Positions 50,811 through 59,489 of a stretch of DNA of 64,000 nt are shown one piece after another (the first letter of the stretch is position 1; each line of letters starts with the position of its first letter). Below the pieces are notes generated by a model that was given only the letters and a program-made list of their open reading frames with translations, ran no database searches and had not been told where the DNA came from. The position numbers and the translations under genes were made by a program. The stretch comes from Flavobacterium sp. (lineage in GTDB: Bacteria; Bacteroidota; Bacteroidia; Flavobacteriales; Flavobacteriaceae), in NCBI GenBank assembly GCA_021740105.1, contig JAIPAM010000002.1, positions 186,001-250,000 on the forward strand. Reading direction: 5' to 3'.

Positions 50811-50843
50811 AAAAATGCCTTCAGAAATGAAGGCATTTTTTTT
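50811..50843. terminator. Terminator after glnA, probably bidirectional
   Basis: AAAAATGCCTTCA pairs perfectly with TGAAGGCATTTTT around a GAAA tetraloop, with further T residues. It lies between the converging glnA and glmM genes. Confidence 0.92.
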
Positions 50844-50901
50844 ATAAGGAGTTATGATCACTGCAACTTAAATCTTCAATCTTTAGAGCTATGAACCTTA
50901 A

Positions 50902-52290
50902 TTATATCCCCGCGATCTCTTTAATTTCAGCTATAATTCTCAATGCTAAAGCATCAGCTTCTTCTTGGGATTTGGCTTCGGTATAAATACGAATTATAGG
51001 TTCGGTATTGGATTTACGAAGATGCACCCAATTTTCAGCAAAATCTATTTTCACTCCATCAATTGTGGTAATATCTTCTGATTTATATTTGGAAGTCATG
51101 GCAACTAAAATGGCGTCTACATCTATTTGAGGAGTTAGTTCAATTTTATTTTTACTCATATAATATTGAGGATAACTCGCCCGCAACTCCGCTACAGTTT
51201 TCTCTTGATTAGCCAAGTAAGTTAGGAATAATGCCACACCCACCAAACTATCGCGACCGTAATGTAACTCGGGGTAAATAATTCCACCATTGCCTTCACC
51301 ACCAATTATCGCATTAGTAGCTTTCATTAATTCTACTACATTTACTTCCCCAACAGCACTTGCTTGGTAAGAACCATTGTGTTTGTTAGTGATATCTCGT
51401 AAAGCCCTTGAAGACGACATATTTGAAACCGTATTACCTGGAGTTTTGCTCAACACATAATCGGCGCAAGCCACTAATGTATATTCTTCTCCAAACATTT
51501 CGCCATCATTTGAAATAAATGCCAAACGATCCACATCAGGGTCAACCACAATTCCGAAGTCGGCTTTTTCTTCCAAAACCAATTTGCAAATATCACCCAA
51601 ATGCTCCTTTAACGGTTCTGGATTATGGGGAAAATGTCCGTTGGGTTCACAATACAATTTTACTACTTCTACCCCCATTTGCTCAAGCAATTTAGGGATG
51701 ATGATTCCACCAGAAGAATTTACGGCATCAACAACAACTTTATATTTGCGTTTAGCTACAATTTCCGCATCTACTAAAGGGAGGTTTAAAACTTCGTCAA
51801 CGTGAATGTCCATGTAGGCCTCATTTTCAGAAATAGTACCTAGCTCATCGACTTCAGAAAAGACAAACGATTCCTCTTCAGCAATTTTTAGGATCAACTC
51901 CCCTTCTGCTGCGCTCAAAAATTCCCCTTTACTATTCAATAATTTCAGGGCGTTCCATTGCTTCGGATTGTGAGAAGCGGTTAATATAATTCCACCATCT
52001 GCTTTCTCTAAAGGAACTGCGATTTCAACTGTAGGAGTGGTTGACAAACCTAAATCGATGATGTCAATTCCCAAACCTATTAAAGTATTGGTAATTAAAT
52101 TGTGAATCATAGGGCCTGAAATTCTAGCATCGCGACCTACAACTACAGTTAATTTATCTTTATTGCTATTATTTTTAAGGAAGGTTCCATAAGCAGAAGC
52201 AAATTTTACTGCATCTACAGGAGTAAGATTATCACCTACTACTCCACCAATAGTTCCGCGAATTCCTGATATCGATTTTATTAAAGTCAT
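50902..52290 (-). CDS. glmM: Phosphoglucosamine mutase
   Basis: A 462-residue phosphohexomutase that turns glucosamine-6-phosphate into glucosamine-1-phosphate for peptidoglycan and lipopolysaccharide synthesis. The active phosphoserine lies in TASHNPKQWNALK (about 100-112), the metal-binding DPDVDRLAF block lies near 245, and the GEGNGGIIYPELHYGRD sugar-binding loop follows. The C-terminal phosphate-binding loop is RKSNTEPIIRIY. The distinction from phosphomannomutase is made by resemblance to flavobacterial GlmM, and is less certain than the superfamily. A TATATTTG promoter lies just upstream. Confidence 0.88.
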   Translation of the reverse strand: MTLIKSISGIRGTIGGVVGDNLTPVDAVKFASAYGTFLKNNSNKDKLTVVVGRDARISGPMIHNLITNTLIGLGIDIIDLGLSTTPTVEIAVPLEKADGGIILTASHNPKQWNALKLLNSKGEFLSAAEGELILKIAEEESFVFSEVDELGTISENEAYMDIHVDEVLNLPLVDAEIVAKRKYKVVVDAVNSSGGIIIPKLLEQMGVEVVKLYCEPNGHFPHNPEPLKEHLGDICKLVLEEKADFGIVVDPDVDRLAFISNDGEMFGEEYTLVACADYVLSKTPGNTVSNMSSSRALRDITNKHNGSYQASAVGEVNVVELMKATNAIIGGEGNGGIIYPELHYGRDSLVGVALFLTYLANQEKTVAELRASYPQYYMSKNKIELTPQIDVDAILVAMTSKYKSEDITTIDGVKIDFAENWVHLRKSNTEPIIRIYTEAKSQEEADALALRIIAEIKEIAGI

Positions 52291-52307
52291 GATTTAAAAT
52301 ATTTGTG

Positions 52308-52315
52308 CAAATATA
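52308..52315 (-). promoter_or_regulatory. -7 promoter element of glmM
   Basis: The minus strand reads TATATTTG, an exact TAnnTTTG match 17 bases before the start codon, predicting a leader of about 14 bases. Confidence 0.5.
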
Positions 52316-52369
52316 ATAATTTGATATAGGTTTCAGATTCATTTGGAATAAAATTCTTACTTTCGAAGA

Positions 52370-52954
52370 ATGAATTTTTTAGCGCACATTTACCTTTCGG
52401 GACCTTCTGATTTTATTAAAATTGGCAACTTTATTGCTGATGGCGTTCGCGGAAATAAATACCTTTCTTTTGATTCAGAAATACAAAAAGGAATTGTTCT
52501 TCACCGAGCCATTGATACTTTCACGGATGTACATCCTCTATTTCGAAAATGTACTAAACGATTACATTCAAACTACCACCATTATTCCGGAGTGATTGTA
52601 GATGTCTTTTTCGATCACTTTTTGGCAAAAAATTGGAATCACTATTCCGAAGAATTGCTAGAAGACTTTGTTCAAAAATTCTATCTTTCACTAACTACTT
52701 ACGAAACGCATTTAACCGAAAAAGCGAAGTTAATGCAACCCTTTATGATTGAGCAAAACTGGTTGTTAAATTACCGGTCTATTGATGGAATTGAGAAAAT
52801 ACTTACGCAAATGGACCGACGCACCAAAAACGTTTCAATGATGCGAAATTCTGTTACCGAATTAAACCTTTATTATTCAGAATTTGAGCAAGATTTCATC
52901 CATTTCTTTGCAGAATTAAAGGAATTTTCTTCGAAAAAATTACTTACTTTGTAA
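52370..52954 (+). CDS. acpH: Acyl carrier protein phosphodiesterase
   Basis: A 194-residue HD-like hydrolase of the AcpH family, which removes the 4'-phosphopantetheine arm from acyl carrier protein. It opens MNFLAHIYLSGPSDFIKIGNF, the normal start, and has the VLHRAIDTFTDVHP block (about 44-57) and the VDVFFDHFLAKNW metal-binding block (about 76-88). A TACTTTCG element (52358-52365) ends 4 bases before the ATG, so the mRNA may be leaderless. The AlkD-like gene follows after 21 bases. Confidence 0.9.
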   Translation: MNFLAHIYLSGPSDFIKIGNFIADGVRGNKYLSFDSEIQKGIVLHRAIDTFTDVHPLFRKCTKRLHSNYHHYSGVIVDVFFDHFLAKNWNHYSEELLEDFVQKFYLSLTTYETHLTEKAKLMQPFMIEQNWLLNYRSIDGIEKILTQMDRRTKNVSMMRNSVTELNLYYSEFEQDFIHFFAELKEFSSKKLLTL

Positions 52955-52975
52955 ATCGAATTTTTTAAGAAAAAA

Positions 52976-53644
52976 ATGGATTTTATTTCCCAATTAGAAA
53001 CTACTTTCAATCAAAATAAAAACGAGGAAAATGCCTTTCAAATGAAGAAGTATATGAAAGACTTTTTTTCATTTTATGGCATTAAAACAACTGAAAGAAG
53101 AGCTATTTTCCTCGATTTATTAAAATCAAACCAACAAGAAATTTCTGAGAATTATAGGGAAATCGCTTTGATATTATTGAACAAGGAATATCGTGAATTG
53201 CATTATTGTGGTATTGAAATTCTGATAAAAAATTTGAAAAAAAACTATCGTAAAGACGATATTAAGTTGATAGAAACCTTTTTGATAACCAATTCTTGGT
53301 GGGACAGCGTAGATACTATTTCGAAATACCTATTGGGACAGTATTTAATGGAATTTCCAAATGAAACCGAAAAAGTAATCGAGCGCTTTTCTAATTCAAA
53401 TAATATGTGGCTGAATAGAAGTGCGATTATTTTCCAATTGGGATATAAAAAGAATACCAATTACGAATTACTTTTCTCAGAATGTGTGAAACACTCCCAA
53501 TCAAAAGAGTTTTTTATCCAAAAGGCAATTGGCTGGGCGCTAAGAGAATACGGAAGTGTAAACCCGGGTTTGGTGCTAAATTTTGTTAATAATACTGACT
53601 TGAAACCGTTGAGCAGAAAAGAAGCTATAAGAAAACTGATATAA
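52976..53644 (+). CDS. DNA alkylation repair protein of the AlkD (HEAT-like) family
   Basis: A 222-residue, all-helical protein with HEAT-like repeats as in AlkC/AlkD DNA glycosylases, which release bulky or charged alkylated bases. Family blocks are FFSFYGIKTTERRAIF (about 31-46), the WWDSVDTISKYLLGQYL segment (about 108-124), and MWLNRSAIIFQLGYK (about 144-158). The trailing SKEFFIQKAIGWALREYG helix is also typical. AlkD's catalytic aspartate and DNA-binding tryptophans are plausibly present (WWDSVD). It lies 21 bases behind acpH. Confidence 0.87.
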   Translation: MDFISQLETTFNQNKNEENAFQMKKYMKDFFSFYGIKTTERRAIFLDLLKSNQQEISENYREIALILLNKEYRELHYCGIEILIKNLKKNYRKDDIKLIETFLITNSWWDSVDTISKYLLGQYLMEFPNETEKVIERFSNSNNMWLNRSAIIFQLGYKKNTNYELLFSECVKHSQSKEFFIQKAIGWALREYGSVNPGLVLNFVNNTDLKPLSRKEAIRKLI

Positions 53645-53683
53645 CCATTTAATAAAATTAATTTCGCACATTACAAAACGAAA

Positions 53684-55468
53684 ATGCTGAAAAAAATCGT
53701 ATATAAATTGGAGTCTGCTGTAGGCTGGGCGCAATCAAAACTGACTGAAAAACAATTTATTTTTATGTCAAGTGTATTGGTTGGAATCTCTTCTGCAATA
53801 GCCGTAATTATACTAAAGAGTTTTGCGCATTCAGTGTTTTCATTTGCCACAGAAATCAACGGAATATTAAAATTGAGTTTTATTAATAGTGTTTTACCAA
53901 TTGTTGGAATCCTCTTGACGCTATTAGTTGTAAAACGACTTTTAGGCGGAACTATTGAAAAAGGTACGTCCCAGATTTTATACGCTGTAGCCAAAAAATC
54001 GAGTATTATTCCTAGGAAACAAATGTATGCTCAAATTGTAACCAGCTCGTTAACAGTTGGTTTAGGAGGTTCTGCGGGGCTAGAAAGTCCAATTGTTATT
54101 ACAGGTGCAGCCTTTGGTTCGAATTATTCCCAACGGTACAAACTGAGTTATAAAGACCGAACTTTATTAATTGGTTGTGGCGTAGCAGCAGGAATTGCAG
54201 CAGCATTTAACGCACCGATAGCGGGTGTTTTATTTGCAATAGAAGTGTTGTTAGTGGATGTAAGTATTTCCGCTTTTACCCCAATTATGATCGCTGCAGC
54301 AACAGGTGCTTTAGTTTCAGAAATGGTACTAGACGAAAGCGTTTTGTTGAATTTCGATCAAAAGCAATCGTTCAATTATCACTTTACACCTTATTACATA
54401 TTACTGGGTTTATTCACCGGATTTATAGCAATATATTATTCAAGAAATTTTCAAAGAGTAGAACATTTCTTCGGAAGATTAAAATTAAGCCCCTATAAAA
54501 AAGGAATTTTTGGCGCATCGTTATTGGCTATCATCATTTTTGTTTTTCCCACATTATTTGGTGAAGGTTATGAAAGCATTAGAATATTATCAGAAAATGA
54601 TCCCGGGCAATTATTAGAAAATACCTTGTTCAGTGATTTTAGAAACAATAGTTGGGTATTGTTGCTATTCATTGGCGCAACGATGTTACTAAAAGTATTT
54701 GCAACAGGAATTACAATTGGTAGTGGTGGAAACGGTGGAAATTTTGCTCCTTCACTATTTTTAGGATCTTACACTGGATTTTTCTTTTCTAAATTAATTA
54801 ATTTATCGGGGTTTACTAAGTTGCCTATTAGCAATTTTACAATGGTGGGAATGGCAGGAATTTTAAGTGGCTTGTTCCATGCTCCTTTAACTGCAATATT
54901 CCTAATAGCTGAAATTACAGGTGGCTATGACCTGATGATTCCTTTGATGATCGTATCATCAATCAGTTTTGCGATTTCAAAAAGATTTGAAAAACACTCC
55001 TTAGATGTCAAAAATTTAGCTAGAAAAGGAAACGCATTTACAAGTAATAAAGACACTAATATTTTAGCTACTTTGGAAATCAATACAATCATTCAAACGG
55101 ATTATTTAACCGTAAAATTGGAAAATAATTTACTGGCTTTGGTGGAATTAATTTCACATTCAGAACAGGTGGTATTTGCAGTTGTAAATGACGATAAAGA
55201 ATTAGTTGGGGTAATCTATTTTAATGAGATTCGAGATATTATATTCAGCGATTTTAAAGTAAAATACACTCCAATAAATGAAGTAATGAATCCGCCGAAA
55301 GAAATTATCTACCGAACAGATAGCATGGAAACGGTAATGGATAAATTTGAAAAAACAAAAGTGGTTTTCCTTCCGGTAATTAAAAATGGAAAATACCACG
55401 GATTTATATCCAAATCGAATGCACTTGAAGCTTACCGAAGTATGTTGAAAACAATGACTATTGAGTAA
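53684..55468 (+). CDS. CLC-type chloride channel or antiporter with CBS domains
   Basis: A 594-residue membrane protein with the CLC fold over about residues 25-440 and two CBS domains in the last 150 residues (LENNLLALVELIS, then TDSMETVMDKFEK). The gating glutamate is Glu134 in GGSAGLESP, and the third pore motif is GNGGNFAPSLF (GxFxP). The first pore motif, usually GSGIP, is altered here to EKGTSQ (92-97), so ion preference may differ from the standard chloride pathway. CBS domains commonly bind adenine nucleotides and control gating. A TAATTTCG element lies 17 bases upstream. Confidence 0.9.
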   Translation: MLKKIVYKLESAVGWAQSKLTEKQFIFMSSVLVGISSAIAVIILKSFAHSVFSFATEINGILKLSFINSVLPIVGILLTLLVVKRLLGGTIEKGTSQILYAVAKKSSIIPRKQMYAQIVTSSLTVGLGGSAGLESPIVITGAAFGSNYSQRYKLSYKDRTLLIGCGVAAGIAAAFNAPIAGVLFAIEVLLVDVSISAFTPIMIAAATGALVSEMVLDESVLLNFDQKQSFNYHFTPYYILLGLFTGFIAIYYSRNFQRVEHFFGRLKLSPYKKGIFGASLLAIIIFVFPTLFGEGYESIRILSENDPGQLLENTLFSDFRNNSWVLLLFIGATMLLKVFATGITIGSGGNGGNFAPSLFLGSYTGFFFSKLINLSGFTKLPISNFTMVGMAGILSGLFHAPLTAIFLIAEITGGYDLMIPLMIVSSISFAISKRFEKHSLDVKNLARKGNAFTSNKDTNILATLEINTIIQTDYLTVKLENNLLALVELISHSEQVVFAVVNDDKELVGVIYFNEIRDIIFSDFKVKYTPINEVMNPPKEIIYRTDSMETVMDKFEKTKVVFLPVIKNGKYHGFISKSNALEAYRSMLKTMTIE

Positions 55469-55530
55469 ATTGAAGTTTAAGTTTAACTAAATCTTTATAA
55501 GCGTTGTAACGAAAGTTTAATTCAAAATGG

Positions 55531-55538
55531 TAACTTTG
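55531..55538 (+). promoter_or_regulatory. -7 promoter element of uvrA
   Basis: TAACTTTG matches TAnnTTTG exactly and ends 7 bases before the ATG at 55546. A TTG at 55504-55506 is 24 bases upstream, slightly beyond the usual spacing. The predicted leader is about 4 bases. Confidence 0.6.
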
Positions 55539-55545
55539 CGTTTTG

Positions 55546-58386
55546 ATGAAAAATATGCTAGATAAAGAGAATACAATTGAAGTTTTAGGAGCGCGAGTTC
55601 ATAATCTGAAAAATATTGACGTTTCCATTCCACGAGAAAAATTAGTTGTGATCACTGGGCTTTCCGGCTCTGGAAAATCCTCACTAGCATTTGATACCAT
55701 TTATGCCGAAGGACAACGAAGATATGTGGAAACTTTTTCGGCTTATGCACGTCAATTTCTTGGCGGTTTAGAACGACCTGATGTAGATAAAATCGACGGA
55801 CTTTCCCCGGTAATTGCCATTGAACAAAAAACCACTAGCAAGAGTCCCCGCTCTACTGTGGGCACCATCACTGAAATTTATGATTTTCTTCGATTGCTTT
55901 TTGCTCGTGGTGGCGATGCTTACAGCTATAATACAGGAGAAAAAATGGTTTCCTACAATGATGAGCAGATTAAAGATTTGATCATTAAAGATTTTAATGG
56001 AAAGCGAATTAATATACTAGCACCGATAATTAAAGCACGAAAAGGACATTATGGTGAGTTATTCCAACAAATTGCCAAACAAGGATTTCTGAAAGTTCGT
56101 GTCAACGGAGAAATAAAAGACATCACTGTGGGAATGAAATTGGATCGCTACAAAACTCACGATATAGAGATCGTAATTGATCGAGTGCTAATAGATTCAA
56201 CCGAAGACAACGATAAGAGAGTTTTAGAAAGTATCAAAACAGCGATGCATCACGGGGAAAATGTGATCATGGTATTGGATCAAGATTCTGCTATTGTACG
56301 TTATTTTAGTCGGAATTTAATGTGTCCTACCACCGGAATTTCCTATCAAAATCCAGAGCCAAATTTATTTTCCTTTAATTCTCCAAAAGGTGCTTGCGAA
56401 CACTGTAATGGCTTAGGAACAGTCAATGAAATCAACGTAAATAAGATAATTCCAAATCCTAAACAATCGATAAAAAGTGGTGGTTTTGCTCCCTTAGGCG
56501 AATACAAATCGACTTGGATTTTCAAGCAATTGGAGATTATCGGTGAGAAATATAATTTCAAAATTACCGATCCAATTGAAAAAATTTCTGAGGAAGCCAT
56601 GGAAATTATTTTAAATGGCGGTAAAGATAAATTCTCTGTGGAGTCAAAAACATTGGGGATTACCAAAGAATATAAAATAGATTTTGAAGGGATTTCTCAC
56701 TTTATTAAAAACCAACACGATGAAAGTGGTTCAGCAACAATTAAGCGTTGGGCTTCGGGATTTATGGACGAAGTGAAATGTCCCGTTTGTGAAGGATCGA
56801 GATTAAAAAAGGAATCTTTATTTTTCAAAATAAATGAAAAAAATATCGTTGAATTAAGTGATTTGGATATTTCCGATTTAACGAACTGGTTTAATGATTT
56901 GGACAACCATTTATCTGACAAACAAAAACTTATCGCTTCTGAGGTAATCAAAGAGATTAAAGATCGGTTGAACTTTTTAATGAATGTAGGTTTGGATTAT
57001 TTGGCTTTAAGTCGAAGTTCAAAATCACTTTCGGGTGGTGAGGCGCAACGCATCCGATTGGCTACGCAAATTGGTTCGCAACTTGTAGGTGTTTTGTATA
57101 TTTTAGACGAGCCAAGTATCGGTTTGCACCAAAGAGACAACGATAAATTGATTCATTCCTTAGAACAATTACGAGATATTGGAAATTCTGTTATTGTGGT
57201 TGAACACGATAAAGACATGATTGAGCGTGCCGATTATGTAATTGATATCGGTCCAAAAGCAGGTAAATTTGGTGGTCAAATTATAAGTAAAGGAACACCG
57301 GCAGAAATATTGAAAGAGCATACTATTACTGCGATGTATCTAAATGGGGAGATGAAAATTGAAGTACCAAAAAAGAGGCGTTCTGGAAATGGAAAAACTC
57401 TAAAATTAACTGGTGCGTCTGGAAATAACTTGAAGAATGTTTCTATAGAAATCCCTTTAGGAAAACTTACCTGCGTTACAGGAGTTTCAGGAAGTGGAAA
57501 ATCGACATTGATTAATGAAACGCTTTATCCAATATTAAATGCGTATTATTTTAATGGGGTGAAAAAGCCAAAACCTTATAAGAAAATTGAAGGTTTAGAA
57601 CATATTGATAAAGTAATTGATATAGATCAAAGTCCAATTGGAAGAACACCAAGATCAAATCCTGCTACTTACACAGAGGTTTTTACAGAAATCAGAAATC
57701 TCTTCACGATGACTTCTGAAAGTATGATTCGCGGTTATAAAGCGGGAAGATTTAGTTTTAATGTCGCTGGTGGAAGATGTGAAACTTGTGAAGGTTCAGG
57801 CGTTAGAACAATAGAAATGAACTTTTTACCCGATGTTTATGTAGAATGTGAAACATGCCAAGGAAAGAGATTTAACAGAGAAACGCTAGAGATTCGATAC
57901 AAAGGAAAATCAATATCGGATGTATTGAATATGACTGTTGATGAAGCAGTTCCATTTTTTGAAATGATACCAAAAATTCATCGAAAAATTAAAACCATTC
58001 AGGATGTTGGATTAGGCTATATTACTCTAGGTCAGCAAAGTACTACCCTTTCAGGTGGTGAAGCACAGCGAATTAAACTGGCTGGCGAATTATCAAAAAA
58101 GGATACTGGAAATACTTTTTACATACTAGACGAACCTACCACTGGACTTCATTTTGAAGACATTCGAGTATTAATGGAAGTCATCAATAAATTAGTTGAT
58201 AAAGGAAATACTATATTAATTATTGAGCACAATATGGACGTAATTAAATTAGCAGATTATATTATTGATATTGGACCCGAAGGTGGAAAAGGTGGCGGAG
58301 AAGTCGTTACCAAAGGAACTCCGGAGGAAATTGTAAAAAATAAAAAAAGCTACACTGCTCAATTTTTAAAAAAAGAGTTACTTTAG
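55546..58386 (+). CDS. uvrA: Excinuclease ABC subunit A
   Basis: UvrA is the damage-sensing ATPase of nucleotide excision repair. The 946-residue protein has two ABC ATPase halves: Walker [10 protein letters not shown] (near residue 38) and GVSGSGKST (near 650), each with a signature block ([16 protein letters not shown] and [16 protein letters not shown]). Zinc-binding cysteines occur in [14 protein letters not shown] and the [14 protein letters not shown] pair. The frame also opens at a TTG at 55543, but the next codon is ATG and lies just behind the promoter, so 55546 is used. UvrB is at 7.7 kb. Confidence 0.98.
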   Translation: MKNMLDKENTIEVLGARVHNLKNIDVSIPREKLVVITGLSGSGKSSLAFDTIYAEGQRRYVETFSAYARQFLGGLERPDVDKIDGLSPVIAIEQKTTSKSPRSTVGTITEIYDFLRLLFARGGDAYSYNTGEKMVSYNDEQIKDLIIKDFNGKRINILAPIIKARKGHYGELFQQIAKQGFLKVRVNGEIKDITVGMKLDRYKTHDIEIVIDRVLIDSTEDNDKRVLESIKTAMHHGENVIMVLDQDSAIVRYFSRNLMCPTTGISYQNPEPNLFSFNSPKGACEHCNGLGTVNEINVNKIIPNPKQSIKSGGFAPLGEYKSTWIFKQLEIIGEKYNFKITDPIEKISEEAMEIILNGGKDKFSVESKTLGITKEYKIDFEGISHFIKNQHDESGSATIKRWASGFMDEVKCPVCEGSRLKKESLFFKINEKNIVELSDLDISDLTNWFNDLDNHLSDKQKLIASEVIKEIKDRLNFLMNVGLDYLALSRSSKSLSGGEAQRIRLATQIGSQLVGVLYILDEPSIGLHQRDNDKLIHSLEQLRDIGNSVIVVEHDKDMIERADYVIDIGPKAGKFGGQIISKGTPAEILKEHTITAMYLNGEMKIEVPKKRRSGNGKTLKLTGASGNNLKNVSIEIPLGKLTCVTGVSGSGKSTLINETLYPILNAYYFNGVKKPKPYKKIEGLEHIDKVIDIDQSPIGRTPRSNPATYTEVFTEIRNLFTMTSESMIRGYKAGRFSFNVAGGRCETCEGSGVRTIEMNFLPDVYVECETCQGKRFNRETLEIRYKGKSISDVLNMTVDEAVPFFEMIPKIHRKIKTIQDVGLGYITLGQQSTTLSGGEAQRIKLAGELSKKDTGNTFYILDEPTTGLHFEDIRVLMEVINKLVDKGNTILIIEHNMDVIKLADYIIDIGPEGGKGGGEVVTKGTPEEIVKNKKSYTAQFLKKELL

Positions 58387-58446
58387 TAAGCTGATTTTTT
58401 TTAAAAAATTCGTATTTTTAAATAGTAAACGAGTATAATAACTAAT

Positions 58447-58518
58447 CCCCTAGCCCCGATGGCAGTGAAAATCCCACGCTTTTTAGCGTGGATTGTAACG
58501 AACAGCGGGAATAGCTCC
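58447..58518 (+). ncRNA. Structured RNA resembling the Flavo-1 motif
   Basis: This 72-base element has the layout I associate with the Flavo-1 RNA family: CCCCTAGCCCCGATGGCAGT at the 5' side, an inner hairpin (AATCCcACGCT paired with AGCGTGGATT around TTTT, with one bulged C), then TGTAACGAACAGCGGGA and a final TAGCTCC. Outer pairing of CTA...CCCG with CGGG...TAG closes it. It is GC-rich compared with its surroundings, which fits a folded RNA. It ends 13 bases before the LOG-family ATG, so it is either an independent small RNA or a leader of that mRNA. The family match is from memory of its conserved ends. Confidence 0.65.
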
Positions 58519-58531
58519 AAAAAATAATACT

Positions 58532-59260
58532 ATGAAATTAGAAGATTTTAATAATGATGAGGACAAAGTAATTCAGGACAAACTGAAGCAAAAGACATGG
58601 AATGAAATTCGCGCCAATGATTCGTGGGGAATTTTTAAAATCATGTCGGAGTTTGTGAATGGGTATGAAATAATGAGTAGAATTGGGCCTTGCGTTACCA
58701 TATTTGGATCTGCGAGAACCAAAACAGACGATCCGTTTTATTTATTGGCTGAAAAAATTGCTTTCAAAATTGGAAAAGCGGGCTACGGTGTGATTACTGG
58801 TGGTGGGCCTGGAATTATGGAAGCGGGTAATAAAGGTGCGAGTTTAGGTGGTGGTGCTTCGGTGGGTTTGAATATCGATTTGCCATTTGAGCAGCATTAT
58901 AACCCATATATCGATCGAGATAAAAACTTAAATTTTGATTACTTCTTTGTTAGAAAAGTGATGTTCGTTAAATACTCCCAAGGCTTTGTTATTATGCCAG
59001 GAGGATTTGGAACTTTGGACGAAATGTTTGAAGCGATTACCTTAATTCAAACTAAAAAAATAGGAAAATTTCCAATTATTTTAGTTGGACGCTCATTTTG
59101 GGAAGGACTTATGGAATGGATAAAAACGGTATTAATTGAGCAATACAAGAATGTAAGTCCAGAGGATTTAAATTTGATAAAAATTGTAGATACTGAAGAT
59201 GAAGTGATTGAAGTATTAGATAATTTCTATAAAAAATACAATTTATCACCGAATTTTTAG
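58532..59260 (+). CDS. LOG-family (TIGR00730) nucleotide phosphoribohydrolase
   Basis: A 242-residue Rossmann-fold protein of the lonely-guy (LOG) family. It has GGGPGIMEAGNKGA (90-103) and the defining PGGFGTLDE (156-164), where the Glu and Arg residues cleave the N-glycosidic bond of nucleoside monophosphates. Some members make cytokinin bases; others act on AMP or purine nucleotides, so the bacterial role is general and unproven. It is preceded by the Flavo-1-like RNA and followed by a strong terminator. Confidence 0.88.
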   Translation: MKLEDFNNDEDKVIQDKLKQKTWNEIRANDSWGIFKIMSEFVNGYEIMSRIGPCVTIFGSARTKTDDPFYLLAEKIAFKIGKAGYGVITGGGPGIMEAGNKGASLGGGASVGLNIDLPFEQHYNPYIDRDKNLNFDYFFVRKVMFVKYSQGFVIMPGGFGTLDEMFEAITLIQTKKIGKFPIILVGRSFWEGLMEWIKTVLIEQYKNVSPEDLNLIKIVDTEDEVIEVLDNFYKKYNLSPNF

Positions 59261-59291
59261 ATTAATATAGATTACTAAATTAGATTAAACA

Positions 59292-59336
59292 CCCAATTAA
59301 ATTGATAGAAACTTACAATTTAATTGGGTTTTGTTT
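59292..59336 (+). terminator. Terminator after the LOG-family gene
   Basis: CCCAATTAAATTG pairs perfectly with CAATTTAATTGGG (13 bp) around an 11-base loop and is followed by TTTTGTTT. Confidence 0.82.
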
Positions 59337-59453
59337 AGTAAACACTCTTATTGATTAAAGAATTAATAATTATTGGTCTTGATATTAAGATATCGTTAGA
59401 GATAATTTAATTGTATTTTATGTGAAGAATTATGTAAATCAATCCTTTTTGTA

Positions 59454-59461
59454 TATTTTTG
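59454..59461 (+). promoter_or_regulatory. -7 promoter element of the E1 dehydrogenase gene
   Basis: TATTTTTG matches TAnnTTTG, 28 bases before the ATG at 59490. No -33 TTG at the usual distance is seen. Confidence 0.5.
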
Positions 59462-59489
59462 TTACGATTTCAATTTAAAGAAATAAAAT

